This document shows, one piece after another, positions 46,080-54,239 of a stretch of DNA of 64,000 nucleotides. Positions within the stretch are counted from its first letter, which is position 1. Each line of letters opens with the position of its first letter. Below the pieces are notes generated by a model. The model had not been told where the DNA came from. It made no database searches and worked only from the letters and a program-made list of their open reading frames with translations. The DNA comes from Trichobilharzia szidati (Eukaryota; Platyhelminthes; Trematoda; Strigeidida; Schistosomatidae). The stretch lies in assembly GCA_944472155.2 (NCBI GenBank), contig OX235279.1:62717564-62781563 (forward strand). The letters run 5' to 3'. The position numbers were made by a program, and so were the translations under genes.

Positions 46080-48835
46080 CAGTTTGCTACACAAACGCCC
46101 GCAGCCTGTTAAATAAATGGACTGAGCTGGTTAACATGATAGACTCCGGAAACCCGGATGTAATTATTATCACAGAGACATGGCTCACACCCGATGTCAC
46201 TGACAGCGAACTTAAACTGCCAAACTTTGAAGTGCATAGGGTGGACCGACTAAACCGCAAAGGAGGTGGTGTAGTCATTTACCTCAAGAAATGCTTAACC
46301 GTGCGTAGTATTGAAGCACTCGCTCACGAAAGTGAGTCGTGCGAACTTCTACGCTGCAGACTTAAATGCATAGGCCAAGACATTGACCTCATTGCTATGT
46401 ACCGCAGTCCTAACTGCAGTGCAGATGACTTCCTGATAGAGAAGCTAGGCTCCTGGACCTCGAAATGTCGAAGTCTCGTAGTTGGCGACTTCAATGCCCC
46501 AACAGTTGACTGGACGAGCCTAACAACTCCATCCTCAGTGAACTTCTTTGATTATAAACTGCTGGAATCTAGTATATCGTTAGCTCTAGTCCAACATATC
46601 ATCAAGCCCACGCGCTATGACACACAGCACTCCTCCTCAACTCTGGACCTAGTGTTCTCCCATGGTGAGGATGTAGATCTCATACAACATCTTCCTCCTT
46701 TAGGAAGAAGTGACCATGCTGTGCTCACTTTCAAGTTCACAGCTACGGCAGCAAGGGCCAAAACCCCGTCTCGACCAAACGTTTGGAAAGCTGATATAAA
46801 TGCAATCGTCTCAGCAGCCAACTCAGTAAACTGGTACATCAACCCAGAGTCTCAAGTAGAAGCCGCATGGAACCAATTTAAACAACTTTACGCCCAAGTA
46901 ACTGAACCTTTCATCCCTTGGTCTATCCCAAAGGGTCGGAAACACTGCCCTCCTTGGATAAACCGAGAGATTCGTAAGTTACTTAGACGTAAACACAAAT
47001 GTTGGAACCTGTTTGCCACACTCGAGACTCCTGAGACCAGGAAATTATGTAACACTGCTAGGAATAAAGCTATTGCAGAAATCCCCCAATCAAGGTTGAA
47101 GGTCAAAGCATATCTGGCTCAAAACGCAAAGGCACAACCTAAGAAAATTTTCTCGTACATGAACTTCAGGAATAAAACATCCAATGGTGTCCCAAACCTG
47201 ACTATTGACAATGATACAATCGAAGAAGATCAAGAAAAAGCAGAAGCAATGGCAAACTACTTCTCCCAAGTCTTCACTCAGGAGTCGTCACTGCCTACCG
47301 GATCAGCTCTGGCTGCATCAGAAGAACATGGGATAGATTCCGTTGACATCAACTGCCTAAGGAAACTAGATGCAGGGAAATCAATGGGTCCTGATAATCT
47401 TCACCCAAGGCTTCTCAAGGAGTTATCAGCACACATAGCCGGCCCTTTGACTACGATCTTCAAGCTTTCTCTCCAAAATGGAGTGTTACCGCGTGACTGG
47501 AAAGACGCCATAGTAACCCCCATCCACAAAGGAGGATCAAGGCAAAGCCCTTCAAATTACAGGCCTATCAGTCTCACCAGCACTTTAATTAAGACACTGG
47601 AGAGAATCATCAAGAAAAGCATAATGGCATATCTAGAAAATAGAAGCTTATTATCAAGAGCACAGCATGGCTTCCGAAGGAACCTCTCATGCCTGTCAAA
47701 TCTTCTCACTACAAGAGAAAGCTGGGTTAAATCCAGGGACAACAGAAGACCCGTTGACGTCGTCTTCATAGACTTCAGCAAAGCCTTTGATAAAGTACCT
47801 CACAAAAGACTACTCATGAAGTTGGAAAGTCTTGGTATCAAAGGCAGCTTACTAAACTGGCTCAGGGAATTCCTCATAGATAGGAGGCAGAGGGTTAGGA
47901 TCAACTCGAAACTCTCCTCTTGGACAGCAGCACGCAGCGGAGTGCCACAAGGCACGGTACTTGGACCTCTCCTATTTATTTTGTATATCAATGAGTTATC
48001 TCTGCTCACCGATTCCCCTATGGTCCTATACGCAGATGACTTAAAAATTTGGAGAGAGCTGAAGGGCAACAGTGACACGTCCACGTTGCAAGAGGACCTC
48101 AACAAATTGTCAGAGTGGTCCATAGAATGGATGCTCCCGATAAACGTGACAAAATGTGCAACCATGCGCATTGGACAAGCAAGCACGATCTCTTATGAAC
48201 TAGAGGGAATTACACTTCCATCAGTTAAGACTTACTTGGACTTAGGTGTCATAGTTAGCCACGACTTAAAAACTACAGCACACTGTCGCGCGGTGGCTGC
48301 ACGTAGTTTCAGGTCATTATGGGCAATTCGTAGAGCCTTCACTAGAATCACCAGAGATATGTTCACCTCCTTATATACATCTCTGGTGAGGTCAAGACTG
48401 GAAAACTGCATCCAGGCCGCCAGCCCTTGTCTAAAAGGGGACTCACTTATTCTGGAAAAGGTTCAAAGGAAAGCAACACGTATGATTCATGGCATGACTA
48501 ACTTATCATACGAGGAAAGACTAGACAGTTTAAATCTCTTCTCCTTGTCATACCGTAGGCAGAGAGGAGATTTAATCACAATGTTTAAAATTTTAAATAA
48601 TGACTACGGACCTGACCTATTTTCTCTTTTCCTTCCCACCAGGTCAGAACACCTTAGAGGACATAGCAGGAGAGTTCAAAAGCCAAGAAGAAATCATATT
48701 GCTGTTGAGTACTGGTTCTCACACCGAGTCATAAACTCTTGGAACCGACTCCCAGAAGAAGTGGTGTCTGTAACCTCAGTTGATTCGTTCAAGAAGGGTT
48801 TGGACAACCACAGAATTTTACTAGAAAAGGATTAA
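46046..48835 (+). CDS. CR1 LINE ORF2: endonuclease-reverse transcriptase
   Basis: 929 codons without a stop. Residues 12-235 form the apurinic-type endonuclease that nicks the target (CYTNARSLLNKW, ITETWLTPD, YRSPNC, VVGDFNAPTVDW, GRSDHAVL). Residues about 440-720 are the reverse transcriptase that copies the RNA at the nick: GPDNLHPRLLKEL, IVTPIHKGG, NYRPISLTS, FIDFSKAFDKVPH, SGVPQGTVLGPLLF and LYADDLKIW with the catalytic YADD. A C-terminal domain follows (RRQRGDLITMFKILN, FSHRVINSWNRLPEEV). All visible catalytic residues are present. The frame opens with GTG inside ORF1 (no ATG until residue 31), so initiation is probably by reinitiation after ORF1. Confidence 0.9.
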   Translation: MGRPGKHQTGLTVCYTNARSLLNKWTELVNMIDSGNPDVIIITETWLTPDVTDSELKLPNFEVHRVDRLNRKGGGVVIYLKKCLTVRSIEALAHESESCELLRCRLKCIGQDIDLIAMYRSPNCSADDFLIEKLGSWTSKCRSLVVGDFNAPTVDWTSLTTPSSVNFFDYKLLESSISLALVQHIIKPTRYDTQHSSSTLDLVFSHGEDVDLIQHLPPLGRSDHAVLTFKFTATAARAKTPSRPNVWKADINAIVSAANSVNWYINPESQVEAAWNQFKQLYAQVTEPFIPWSIPKGRKHCPPWINREIRKLLRRKHKCWNLFATLETPETRKLCNTARNKAIAEIPQSRLKVKAYLAQNAKAQPKKIFSYMNFRNKTSNGVPNLTIDNDTIEEDQEKAEAMANYFSQVFTQESSLPTGSALAASEEHGIDSVDINCLRKLDAGKSMGPDNLHPRLLKELSAHIAGPLTTIFKLSLQNGVLPRDWKDAIVTPIHKGGSRQSPSNYRPISLTSTLIKTLERIIKKSIMAYLENRSLLSRAQHGFRRNLSCLSNLLTTRESWVKSRDNRRPVDVVFIDFSKAFDKVPHKRLLMKLESLGIKGSLLNWLREFLIDRRQRVRINSKLSSWTAARSGVPQGTVLGPLLFILYINELSLLTDSPMVLYADDLKIWRELKGNSDTSTLQEDLNKLSEWSIEWMLPINVTKCATMRIGQASTISYELEGITLPSVKTYLDLGVIVSHDLKTTAHCRAVAARSFRSLWAIRRAFTRITRDMFTSLYTSLVRSRLENCIQAASPCLKGDSLILEKVQRKATRMIHGMTNLSYEERLDSLNLFSLSYRRQRGDLITMFKILNNDYGPDLFSLFLPTRSEHLRGHSRRVQKPRRNHIAVEYWFSHRVINSWNRLPEEVVSVTSVDSFKKGLDNHRILLEKD

Positions 48836-49509
48836 CATAGGCTCCAAGCCTTCTATCCTCAACCAATAAATCTGAAATCTGAATCACAAACAAAACGTTG
48901 AAAGAAATAGCAAAGGTGATTAGACATATGAAAGAAGTAACTGGTAAGTCAAAATGGCTTGAAATTATGACAAATGTAATATACCTAGGATATATGGCAA
49001 GATAAGACTGCATAAAGAAGGATATCCGATAAGACCGATTTTAGAAACACACAAAAGTATATGCTGCCAAGATTTCTGTGAACGATACTAAGACCAATAA
49101 GAGACAACTCAAAAGCTAGGAGAATAGATTCATTTGAATTAGTGAGACGACCAAAAAACACTCAAATAGACGAAGAGGAAATACCAGTCAGCTTTGATGC
49201 AAACAGTCTCTATACTGAAATACCCATTCAGATGGCCATGAATGCACTGAAAACTAGACTAAAAGAAGAAGATGGCCTAAAAGACAGGACACAGTTATCT
49301 GTAGAAGAGATAATAAAAGGGGTTGAATTCTGTCTAACAACAACATATTTTACATTTCAAGTAAAAGCATATGAACAAAATGAAGGAATAGCTATGGGAT
49401 CGTCCATTTCACCAATAATAGTTGACATATTCATGGATTTTTGGGAAGGGAATGCACTTAAACCATTCAGGTTATCAATAAAATGTTGGTGGAGATAAGT
49501 AGACGGCAC

Positions 49510-49812
49510 GTTACTAAGGCCCAGACATCGCCGAAGCATTTCCACAAGAAGCCGACATTTCAACCTGAGACCAAGCACTTCGGTCCAGTCAGTCGACGGG
49601 AAAATCCAAAATTGAATAAAATAATTAATATGACTCGTTGCACAAGAGGTGGCTCTCGTGGATAGCATTTTGGCGTTTGAAACTATGGACACTGGGTCCG
49701 AGTCTCAGTAGGAACATCATCACTCACTGCGGAATGCAGGTACATCCAGTGACAAGTCCCAAATAGAACGAAATGCGCACCCTGGGTTCCACTGCTAGTC
49801 ACCATCCACCAG
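49510..49812 (+). mobile_element. Sm-alpha-type SINE with decayed hammerhead
   Basis: Inserted just after the degraded RT catalytic motif. It contains a tRNA-like promoter: A-box-like GGTGGCTCTCGTGGATAGC near 49650, B-box-like GGGTCCGAGTCTC near 49694. A degraded hammerhead ribozyme follows and the element ends in CACCATCCACC. The part from about 49630 to 49812 is clear; the left boundary near 49510 is inferred from where the RT protein breaks off. Sm-alpha repeats with hammerheads are known from schistosomes. Confidence 0.7.
49739..49792 (+). ncRNA. Decayed hammerhead ribozyme (Sm-alpha type)
   Basis: The order is CATCCAG (stem I), TGACAA (core), GTCC-CAAATA-GAAC (stem II), GAAA, TGCGC (stem III), ACC (cleavage triplet), CTGG (stem I). 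Compared with the published schistosome consensus, the core CUGA(N)GA has lost its C and its last G is A, stem II has one mismatch and the cleavage triplet GUC is ACC. It should be inactive. Confidence 0.75.
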
Positions 49813-50414
49813 TTAACTTCCAAAAAGAACGATGCTGAGAAATTCTTCTCACACATACACGGTCATTTATACTCAATAAAATTCACTATGGAAATAGAGA
49901 ATGAAACTGGAGAACTGCCTATGTTAGACTGCAAAGTACAAAGAGTAACAGATGACAGCATAAAAACGACGCTATATAGAAAAACTACACATTCTGGGAG
50001 ATTCCTTGATTATCATTCAGCTCATCTACTCACGGTAAAACGAGGGTTAATACAAGGTCTTGCAGATAGAATACGTAGACTTACAACAACATCAGATGAC
50101 TAGCGTCAAGAAATAAACGTCCTATTCAAAATGTTACTCGACAACAACTACCTAAAAGAATTTATCAGAGATAATATAAAGAAGAGGGTAAAACCAGAGA
50201 ATGACAAGAAGGAGGAAGGCAAAAAAACAGTCACAATACCGTACAAAAATGGTACATCAGAGGCAATTAGAAGAAACCTCAAGAATATTGGGATTAGCAC
50301 CACGTTTAAACCAACGAATCTAATTAAAAAATAAATCAACTGAGAGATAAAATAAAAATGATGGATAAAAATAATGTAATTTACAAAATATCTTGTGCCG
50401 AGTGTCAGACTAAA

Positions 50415-50424
50415 TATGTGGGTC
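50415..50424. repeat. Target-site duplication of foldback C (left)
   Basis: TATGTGGGTC, repeated exactly at 51058-51067. It encodes the Y-V-G of the GIY-YIG motif of the host element. Confidence 0.88.
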
Positions 50425-51057
50425 CAACTCCACTATGGATAATATTTTATTTTGATAAATCTGATGACATTTTGAGCACAAACTATTGCTCATAATCATA
50501 TCAAGTTACTCACACAACTTCTCCCTTCATTTATATACATGTGTGGAATCGATTAGATTTGCGAATAAAAATCAATATAGGATAATGTACATCCAGAATT
50601 AATAATATGAGTGTTACTGATCAATTACAATCAGATGGGAAATAAGACGAGTGTTTATTATTACCACCAGTCAAATCACAGGAGGATAATAAATAATCTC
50701 AAAATTCTATTTCAATTCAAGCACATCACAACATTCTAAAAAGTTACTTATTATGACTATAAAAAATACTCGTCTTATTTCCCATCTGATTGTAATTGAT
50801 CAGTAACACTCATATTATTAATTCTGGATGTACATTATCCTATATTGATTTTTATTCGCAAATCTAATCGATTCCACACATGTATATAAATGAAGGGAGA
50901 AGTTGTGTGAGTAACTTGATATGATTATGAGCAGTAGTTTGTCCTCGAAACGTCATCAGTTAATATTACTGTATAACACTGTGTGATTTATCAAAATAAA
51001 ATCTTATCCATAATGGAGTTATACTCTACCACAGTGCCCAAGTTTTATACTTATATC
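50425..51057. mobile_element. Penelope-derived foldback C
   Basis: 633 bp made almost only of two inverted arms (about 50425-50655 and 50760-51057) round a spacer of about 100 bp. The arms match those of foldbacks A and B, but no GIY-YIG region is left. The left arm lacks about 25 bp present in the right. Both arms keep the hammerhead-like hairpin plus GAAAC-GTC (altered on the left to a TCAAAATGTC form). Confidence 0.87.
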
Positions 51058-51290
51058 TATGTGGGTCAAATGTCCAGATCACTCAACATAAGAGTGAATG
51101 AGCATAAACGCCTGACTAAAGGTCATCCAACAGGAACACAAGCTTACAACAATTTAGAAAAAAATTCGCCTACAGCTGCCCATGCATGGGACAAAAATCG
51201 CAATATTGATTGAAACAATGTTTGTATTCTGAAATCTAATATGAACAAATTGAAAGAGAAAGATAATTTCAAACAGTTGGCATGATGATG
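51058..51290 (+). pseudogene. Penelope-like GIY-YIG endonuclease, second half
   Basis: Reads IYVGQMSRSLNIRVNEHKRL, then NLEKNSPTAAHAWDKNRNID, and ends KEKDNFKQLA before a TGA. These are the YIG, R...EH and terminal helix parts of the domain. The first half (VIYKISCAECQTKYVG) is at 50354-50424, on the other side of foldback C. A hammerhead-like remnant follows the stop: ATGATGA, GGGCA...TTGCTC, GAAAT at about 51282-51325. Confidence 0.8.
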
Positions 51291-51299
51291 GGCAGTAAA

Positions 51300-51807
51300 T
51301 TTGCTCGAAATATTACCAAAAACAGAAACTTATCGTTGTGTGTAAACTAATGAAATATAATTATACTGTATTTATCACTGACGATGAATTTGGCTACTTT
51401 GAGAAATTTTACAAGCTCCTAGAGAAGTTGACAGAAAAAAATAACAAGAACTGGACATTCACAAACTTCAATAAAAGCAGTGTGCTTCAACTTCAGATTG
51501 AGAAAATTGGATAAAGGTGACAGTGAAAACTGACAAGAAAGTTGAAGATTAGAAATCACTGTGACAGATAAATAAAGATAGTTTCAAAATATACGATGGT
51601 ACACATTCTGATTGATACTACTGCAACACCTTAGTTCAGCATTATGACTGCATATTATCAAAACGCTCTTGAAAACAAAAAATGTGATGATATTAACAAC
51701 AACAGAACCAAGGATAATTTAGATGTGTATGTGGAAATGTAATGCACTGAAGTTTCATTTTCAAACTTACTAAAACACTGAATAAAAGACTCAGAAGATA
51801 ATGACAA
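51300..51807. other. Unannotated sequence after the Penelope-like element
   Basis: AT-rich; may still include 3' sequence of the element. No gene recognised. Confidence 0.4.
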
Positions 51808-51821
51808 TGAACTAGTAATTG
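51808..51821. repeat. Target-site duplication of the SINE dimer (left)
   Basis: TGAACTAGTAATTG, repeated exactly at 52529-52542. Confidence 0.85.
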
Positions 51822-51878
51822 GTTACAGGATTTCATCATGAGCTGACATTGGTTAGAGAACCATTGGAAAACCTGGGA

Positions 51879-51924
51879 GTACTGGACAGCTGTTTCGTCC
51901 TAGTTTGGAATTCTTCAGCAGTAC
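51879..51924 (-). ncRNA. Hammerhead ribozyme motif, core intact
   Basis: Minus strand: GTACTG (stem I), CTGAAGA (core, matches CUGANGA), ATTCC-AAACTA-GGAC (stem II, UCC/GGA pairs only), GAA, then ACAGCTGT (very short self-pairing stem III), C, then CAGTAC (stem I, perfect 6 bp). All conserved core bases are present and the cleavage triplet is GUC. Stem II is weaker than in the partner copy at 52396. Confidence 0.8.
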
Positions 51925-52096
51925 GCACCCATGGGGATTCGAACCCAGGACCTTCTGGTTACAAGGCGAGCTCGTACACCATTAAGCCACCGGGACCTGA
52001 TCCAATAGCCCATGAATTTTAACTTCTGCCAATTCACGATATAGCGCAACCGCTAGCAGCAGGTCAGGTGTGAGGACAAATACTCGCCGAAGACAT

Positions 52097-52245
52097 AAGA
52101 ATAAAACTTGGGCACTGTGGTAGAATGTAATTCCATTATGGGTAAATTTTTATTTTGATAGAGTCTCACAGTGTTATACAGTAATATTTACTGATGACGT
52201 TTCGAGCACAATTTATTGCTCATAATCATATGATATCATAATGGA
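52097..52245. mobile_element. Penelope-derived single-arm fragment D
   Basis: 149 bp flanked by a perfect 15 bp duplication ACTCGCCGAAGACAT (52082-52096 and 52246-52260). It contains the terminal GGGCACTGTGGTAGA...TCCATTATGG block and the GACGTTTCGAGC / TGCTCATAATCATAT hairpin of the foldback arms. It inserted into the spacer of the SINE dimer, so it is younger than the dimer. Confidence 0.82.
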
Positions 52246-52395
52246 ACTCGCCGAAGACATTGGCTAGCGGTTGCGCTATATCGTGAATTGGCAGAAGTTA
52301 GAATTCATGGGCTATTGGATCAGGTCCCGGTGGCTTAATGGTGTACGAGCTCGCCTTGTAACCAGAAGGTCCTGTGTTCCAATCCCGGTGGGTGC

Positions 52396-52441
52396 GTACT
52401 GATGAGGAGTCCCAAACTAAGACGAAACAGTTGTCCAGTAC
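52396..52441 (+). ncRNA. Hammerhead ribozyme motif, core C changed
   Basis: Same layout as the inverted copy: GTACTG, ATGAGGA, GTCC-CAAACTA-AGAC, GAA, ACAGTTGT, C, CAGTAC. Here stem II is nearly complete but the first base of CUGANGA is A, and one stem II pair is lost. This copy is probably inactive; the two copies have different defects, so the parent very likely had a canonical hammerhead. Confidence 0.78.
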
Positions 52442-52528
52442 TCCCAGGTTTTCCAATGGTTCTCTAACCAATATCAGCTCATGATGAAATCCTGTAACCA
52501 ATCAACCAAATCCCTACAAACCAGTACT

Positions 52529-52542
52529 TGAACTAGTAATTG
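52529..52542. repeat. Target-site duplication of the SINE dimer (right)
   Basis: An exact copy of 51808-51821. Confidence 0.85.
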
Positions 52543-53202
52543 TTATGTCATCACCAGTTTGCAAGTTATAGTTTAACTTTAATATGTTTCAGTTCAGTTT
52601 CATGGTAGAGGTGTGAGATTAATGAGTAAGATCGATGTGAATGCTTATATAAATAAATATTGATCTCTATTAAGAAACAATCCTCTTAAATTAGCCTTCT
52701 ATTTTTCAAAAAAAACACTGAATATACTCCTTAAATTCTAGATGACCAATTTCAACTGAAACAGGAAAAAAATATTTGTATTACATACAGTTGGTTTCCG
52801 ATGAATAAGATCGTTAACAGAGGAAGTTCAAAACGGACTTACATTTCACTTTACGATGTGGTACTTTGTGAGTACTGAAAAAACAGTTGGGAACTAGATT
52901 GATTAAAAAGGTACGGACGACAACTTAGACTTTAACTTCTATTGTCTAAGCAGCAGCCTTTCTCAGAAAAAAAACTTTGATAGATGTTTCAAAGTCAAAG
53001 CTTTAGTCGTTAGTCTTAAGTATCTGCAATAATTTATTGCAATTTCTGATGTGAAATATCACTATTGTTAAACTTCCACTAACATTCAAATGAACTGTCG
53101 TCAAGATTTGACCGAATAGTTCTAAAATATTTGGGCGCCGAGTGAGAAGTAGACATTTGTAAAAAATTATATTTGTAATATCTCAGCGATATTGAAATGA
53201 GT

Positions 53203-53252
53203 AATTCCACCGTTTCGTTCGGCAATCTGGTCCGAACTTCTTCAGGGAAATT
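53203..53252 (-). ncRNA. Hammerhead-like motif in foldback F, left arm
   Basis: Minus strand: AATTTCC (stem I), CTGAAGA, one extra A, GTTCGG...CCGAAC (stem II), GAAAC, GGTG, GGAATT (stem I). The base expected at the cleavage site is G rather than A, C or U, so self-cleavage is unlikely as it stands. Confidence 0.5.
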
Positions 53253-53650
53253 AATCAAAATTAACATAACAGAGGTTTTATGTATAAAAGGCACATCCTT
53301 TTGTTTTTAAAAACTTTGTCCAATCATGATTCATAAACACAAGTATTAACAAGTATAATAAACAATATTGTATGAGCTGTGATCAAAATTTGACCTCGGA
53401 CTTACAAATATTGGTCTACCTTTGTTAACCACTTTAAACGGAGTGTGCATGCGTGTGTGTGTAAAGTTGTAAAACATTTCTTAACGTCTCCATAGGAAGA
53501 TATAGACAGTCAGGAATTTGACCAAGTATTATTAATTAATTAGTGATACATATCCATATTTATTTATTAATCAGGATTTCCTATGCATCAGCTAACATCA
53601 AAAGGATGTGCCTTTTATATATAAAAACCTCTTTTATGTTAATTTTGATT

Positions 53651-53700
53651 AATTTCCCTGAAGAAGTTCGGACCGGATTTCCGAACGAAACGGTGGAATT
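53651..53700 (+). ncRNA. Hammerhead-like motif in foldback F, right arm
   Basis: The inverted counterpart of 53203-53252, with the same core, stems and unusual G at the cleavage position; only the stem II loop differs. Confidence 0.5.
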
Positions 53701-53752
53701 ACTCATTTCAATATCGCTGAGATATCACAAATATAATTTTTTCCACTAACAT

Positions 53753-54239
53753 ATGTAGGAGTCATTATCTTTAGCATTACCAGATCTCAATTTTTTAGGA
53801 TTTTAACCAAGTTCAACTGCTTTTATCTTCGTATAAAGCGATAACTGAATTTGAAAGACAATTTATGACAAAATTTAAACCAGATATCCGGATGTCTGTG
53901 ATTAGCACTCCTCTGTGTTAGCCACGATAAAGTTCATGAACTCTCTAACAGTTTGCTAGTTTTCTACAAGGACGTATGTCAAGAATTTTATTTGGATAAA
54001 TTCCCAGAGATTAATTGGGTTAGAGCTGAAATCTGTAACTCACCATATAGTGTTCAGACCAATGAATCACAATCAGGTATTGGCTCTAAAGACCACCAAA
54101 GAAATGTTACTGGCAGGATAAAAGGCATACGTATGCCGTCACCATAACTGTTAATTAAAAAGGTTACTCAACAGTGATATGGACAGAATAATTTTCAGAA
54201 TAGACAATAAATGGTATAAATCAGTAGCAGGTATCATGA
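53753..54239. other. Unannotated sequence
   Basis: Contains a 64-codon frame (53953-54147, ending IKGIRMPSP) that I do not recognise. Confidence 0.35.

Larger units (their letters stand above)
44965..48890 (+). mobile_element. CR1-clade LINE (Perere-3/SR3-like), nearly intact
   Basis: Carries ORF1 and an uninterrupted 929-codon ORF2, then a short 3' region ending AATAAATCTGAAATCTGAATC, the hexamer-like tail of CR1 elements. It splits a Penelope-like element whose coding sequence resumes at about 48895 (TLKEIAKVIRHMKEVTG). The 5' end may be truncated: the first ORF1 zinc-finger cysteines are preceded at once by a TAA. It is the best-preserved element in the window and therefore probably the youngest LINE insertion here. 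No clear target duplication was seen. Confidence 0.85.
48895..50425 (+). pseudogene. Penelope-like reverse transcriptase, broken
   Basis: RT blocks on the plus strand: HKEGYPIRPIL (near 49020), PVSFDANSLYTEIPI, GIAMGSSISPIIVDIFMDF (49387-49443), then KCWWR followed by a stop and V-D-G-T at 49496-49510 where the family has Y-V-D-D-T. After the SINE insertion it continues with KNDAEKFFSHI, then ENETGELPMLDCKV and KTTLYRKTTHSGRFLDYHSA (49888-50103), and EAIRRNLKNIGISTTFKPTN (up to 50334). The catalytic YVDD has lost both the aromatic residue and one Asp, so the RT is dead. Confidence 0.82.
44606..51300 (+). mobile_element. Broken Penelope-like element hosting three nested insertions
   Basis: Host element pieces on the plus strand are: an N-terminal part (44611-44960), RT parts (48895-49507, 49825-50425) and the GIY-YIG endonuclease (50350-50424 continuing at 51058-51290). 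They are interrupted by a CR1 LINE (about 44965-48890), a Sm-alpha-type SINE (about 49510-49812) and foldback C (50425-51057). After mentally removing these, the protein order is that of Penelope-like elements: N-domain, RT, linker, GIY-YIG. Stops in the remaining pieces show it was already, or later became, inactive. Confidence 0.85.
51822..52528. mobile_element. Head-to-head SINE dimer (foldback E) with two hammerhead motifs
   Basis: Arms 51819-52057 and 52263-52502 are inverted copies about 94% alike. Each arm, read outward from the centre, has a tRNA-like head (GGTCCCGGTGGCTTAATGG, B box GGTCCTGTGTTCC- or GGGTTCGAATCC-type), then a 46 nt hammerhead motif, then CTCCCAGGTTTTCCAATGG. A 14 bp duplication flanks the whole unit, so the dimer inserted as one piece. 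A 149 bp Penelope fragment sits in the centre. Confidence 0.85.
53086..53740. mobile_element. Foldback F with hammerhead-like motifs
   Basis: 655 bp bounded by TTCCACTAACAT at 53074-53085 and 53741-53752 (perfect 12 bp). Inverted arms of about 147 bp (53165-53312 and 53600-53747) are more than 90% alike. Each contains CTGAAGA, a 6 bp stem GTTCGG/CCGAAC and GAAAC. The middle 290 bp has no coding sequence. Sequence and layout suggest a terminal repeat of a second Penelope-like family. Confidence 0.75.

Noticed and set aside
51819..52501. Two similar 67-codon proteins in opposite orientation
   Set aside because: They are translations of the two arms of the SINE dimer and have no protein-level conservation beyond the DNA identity.
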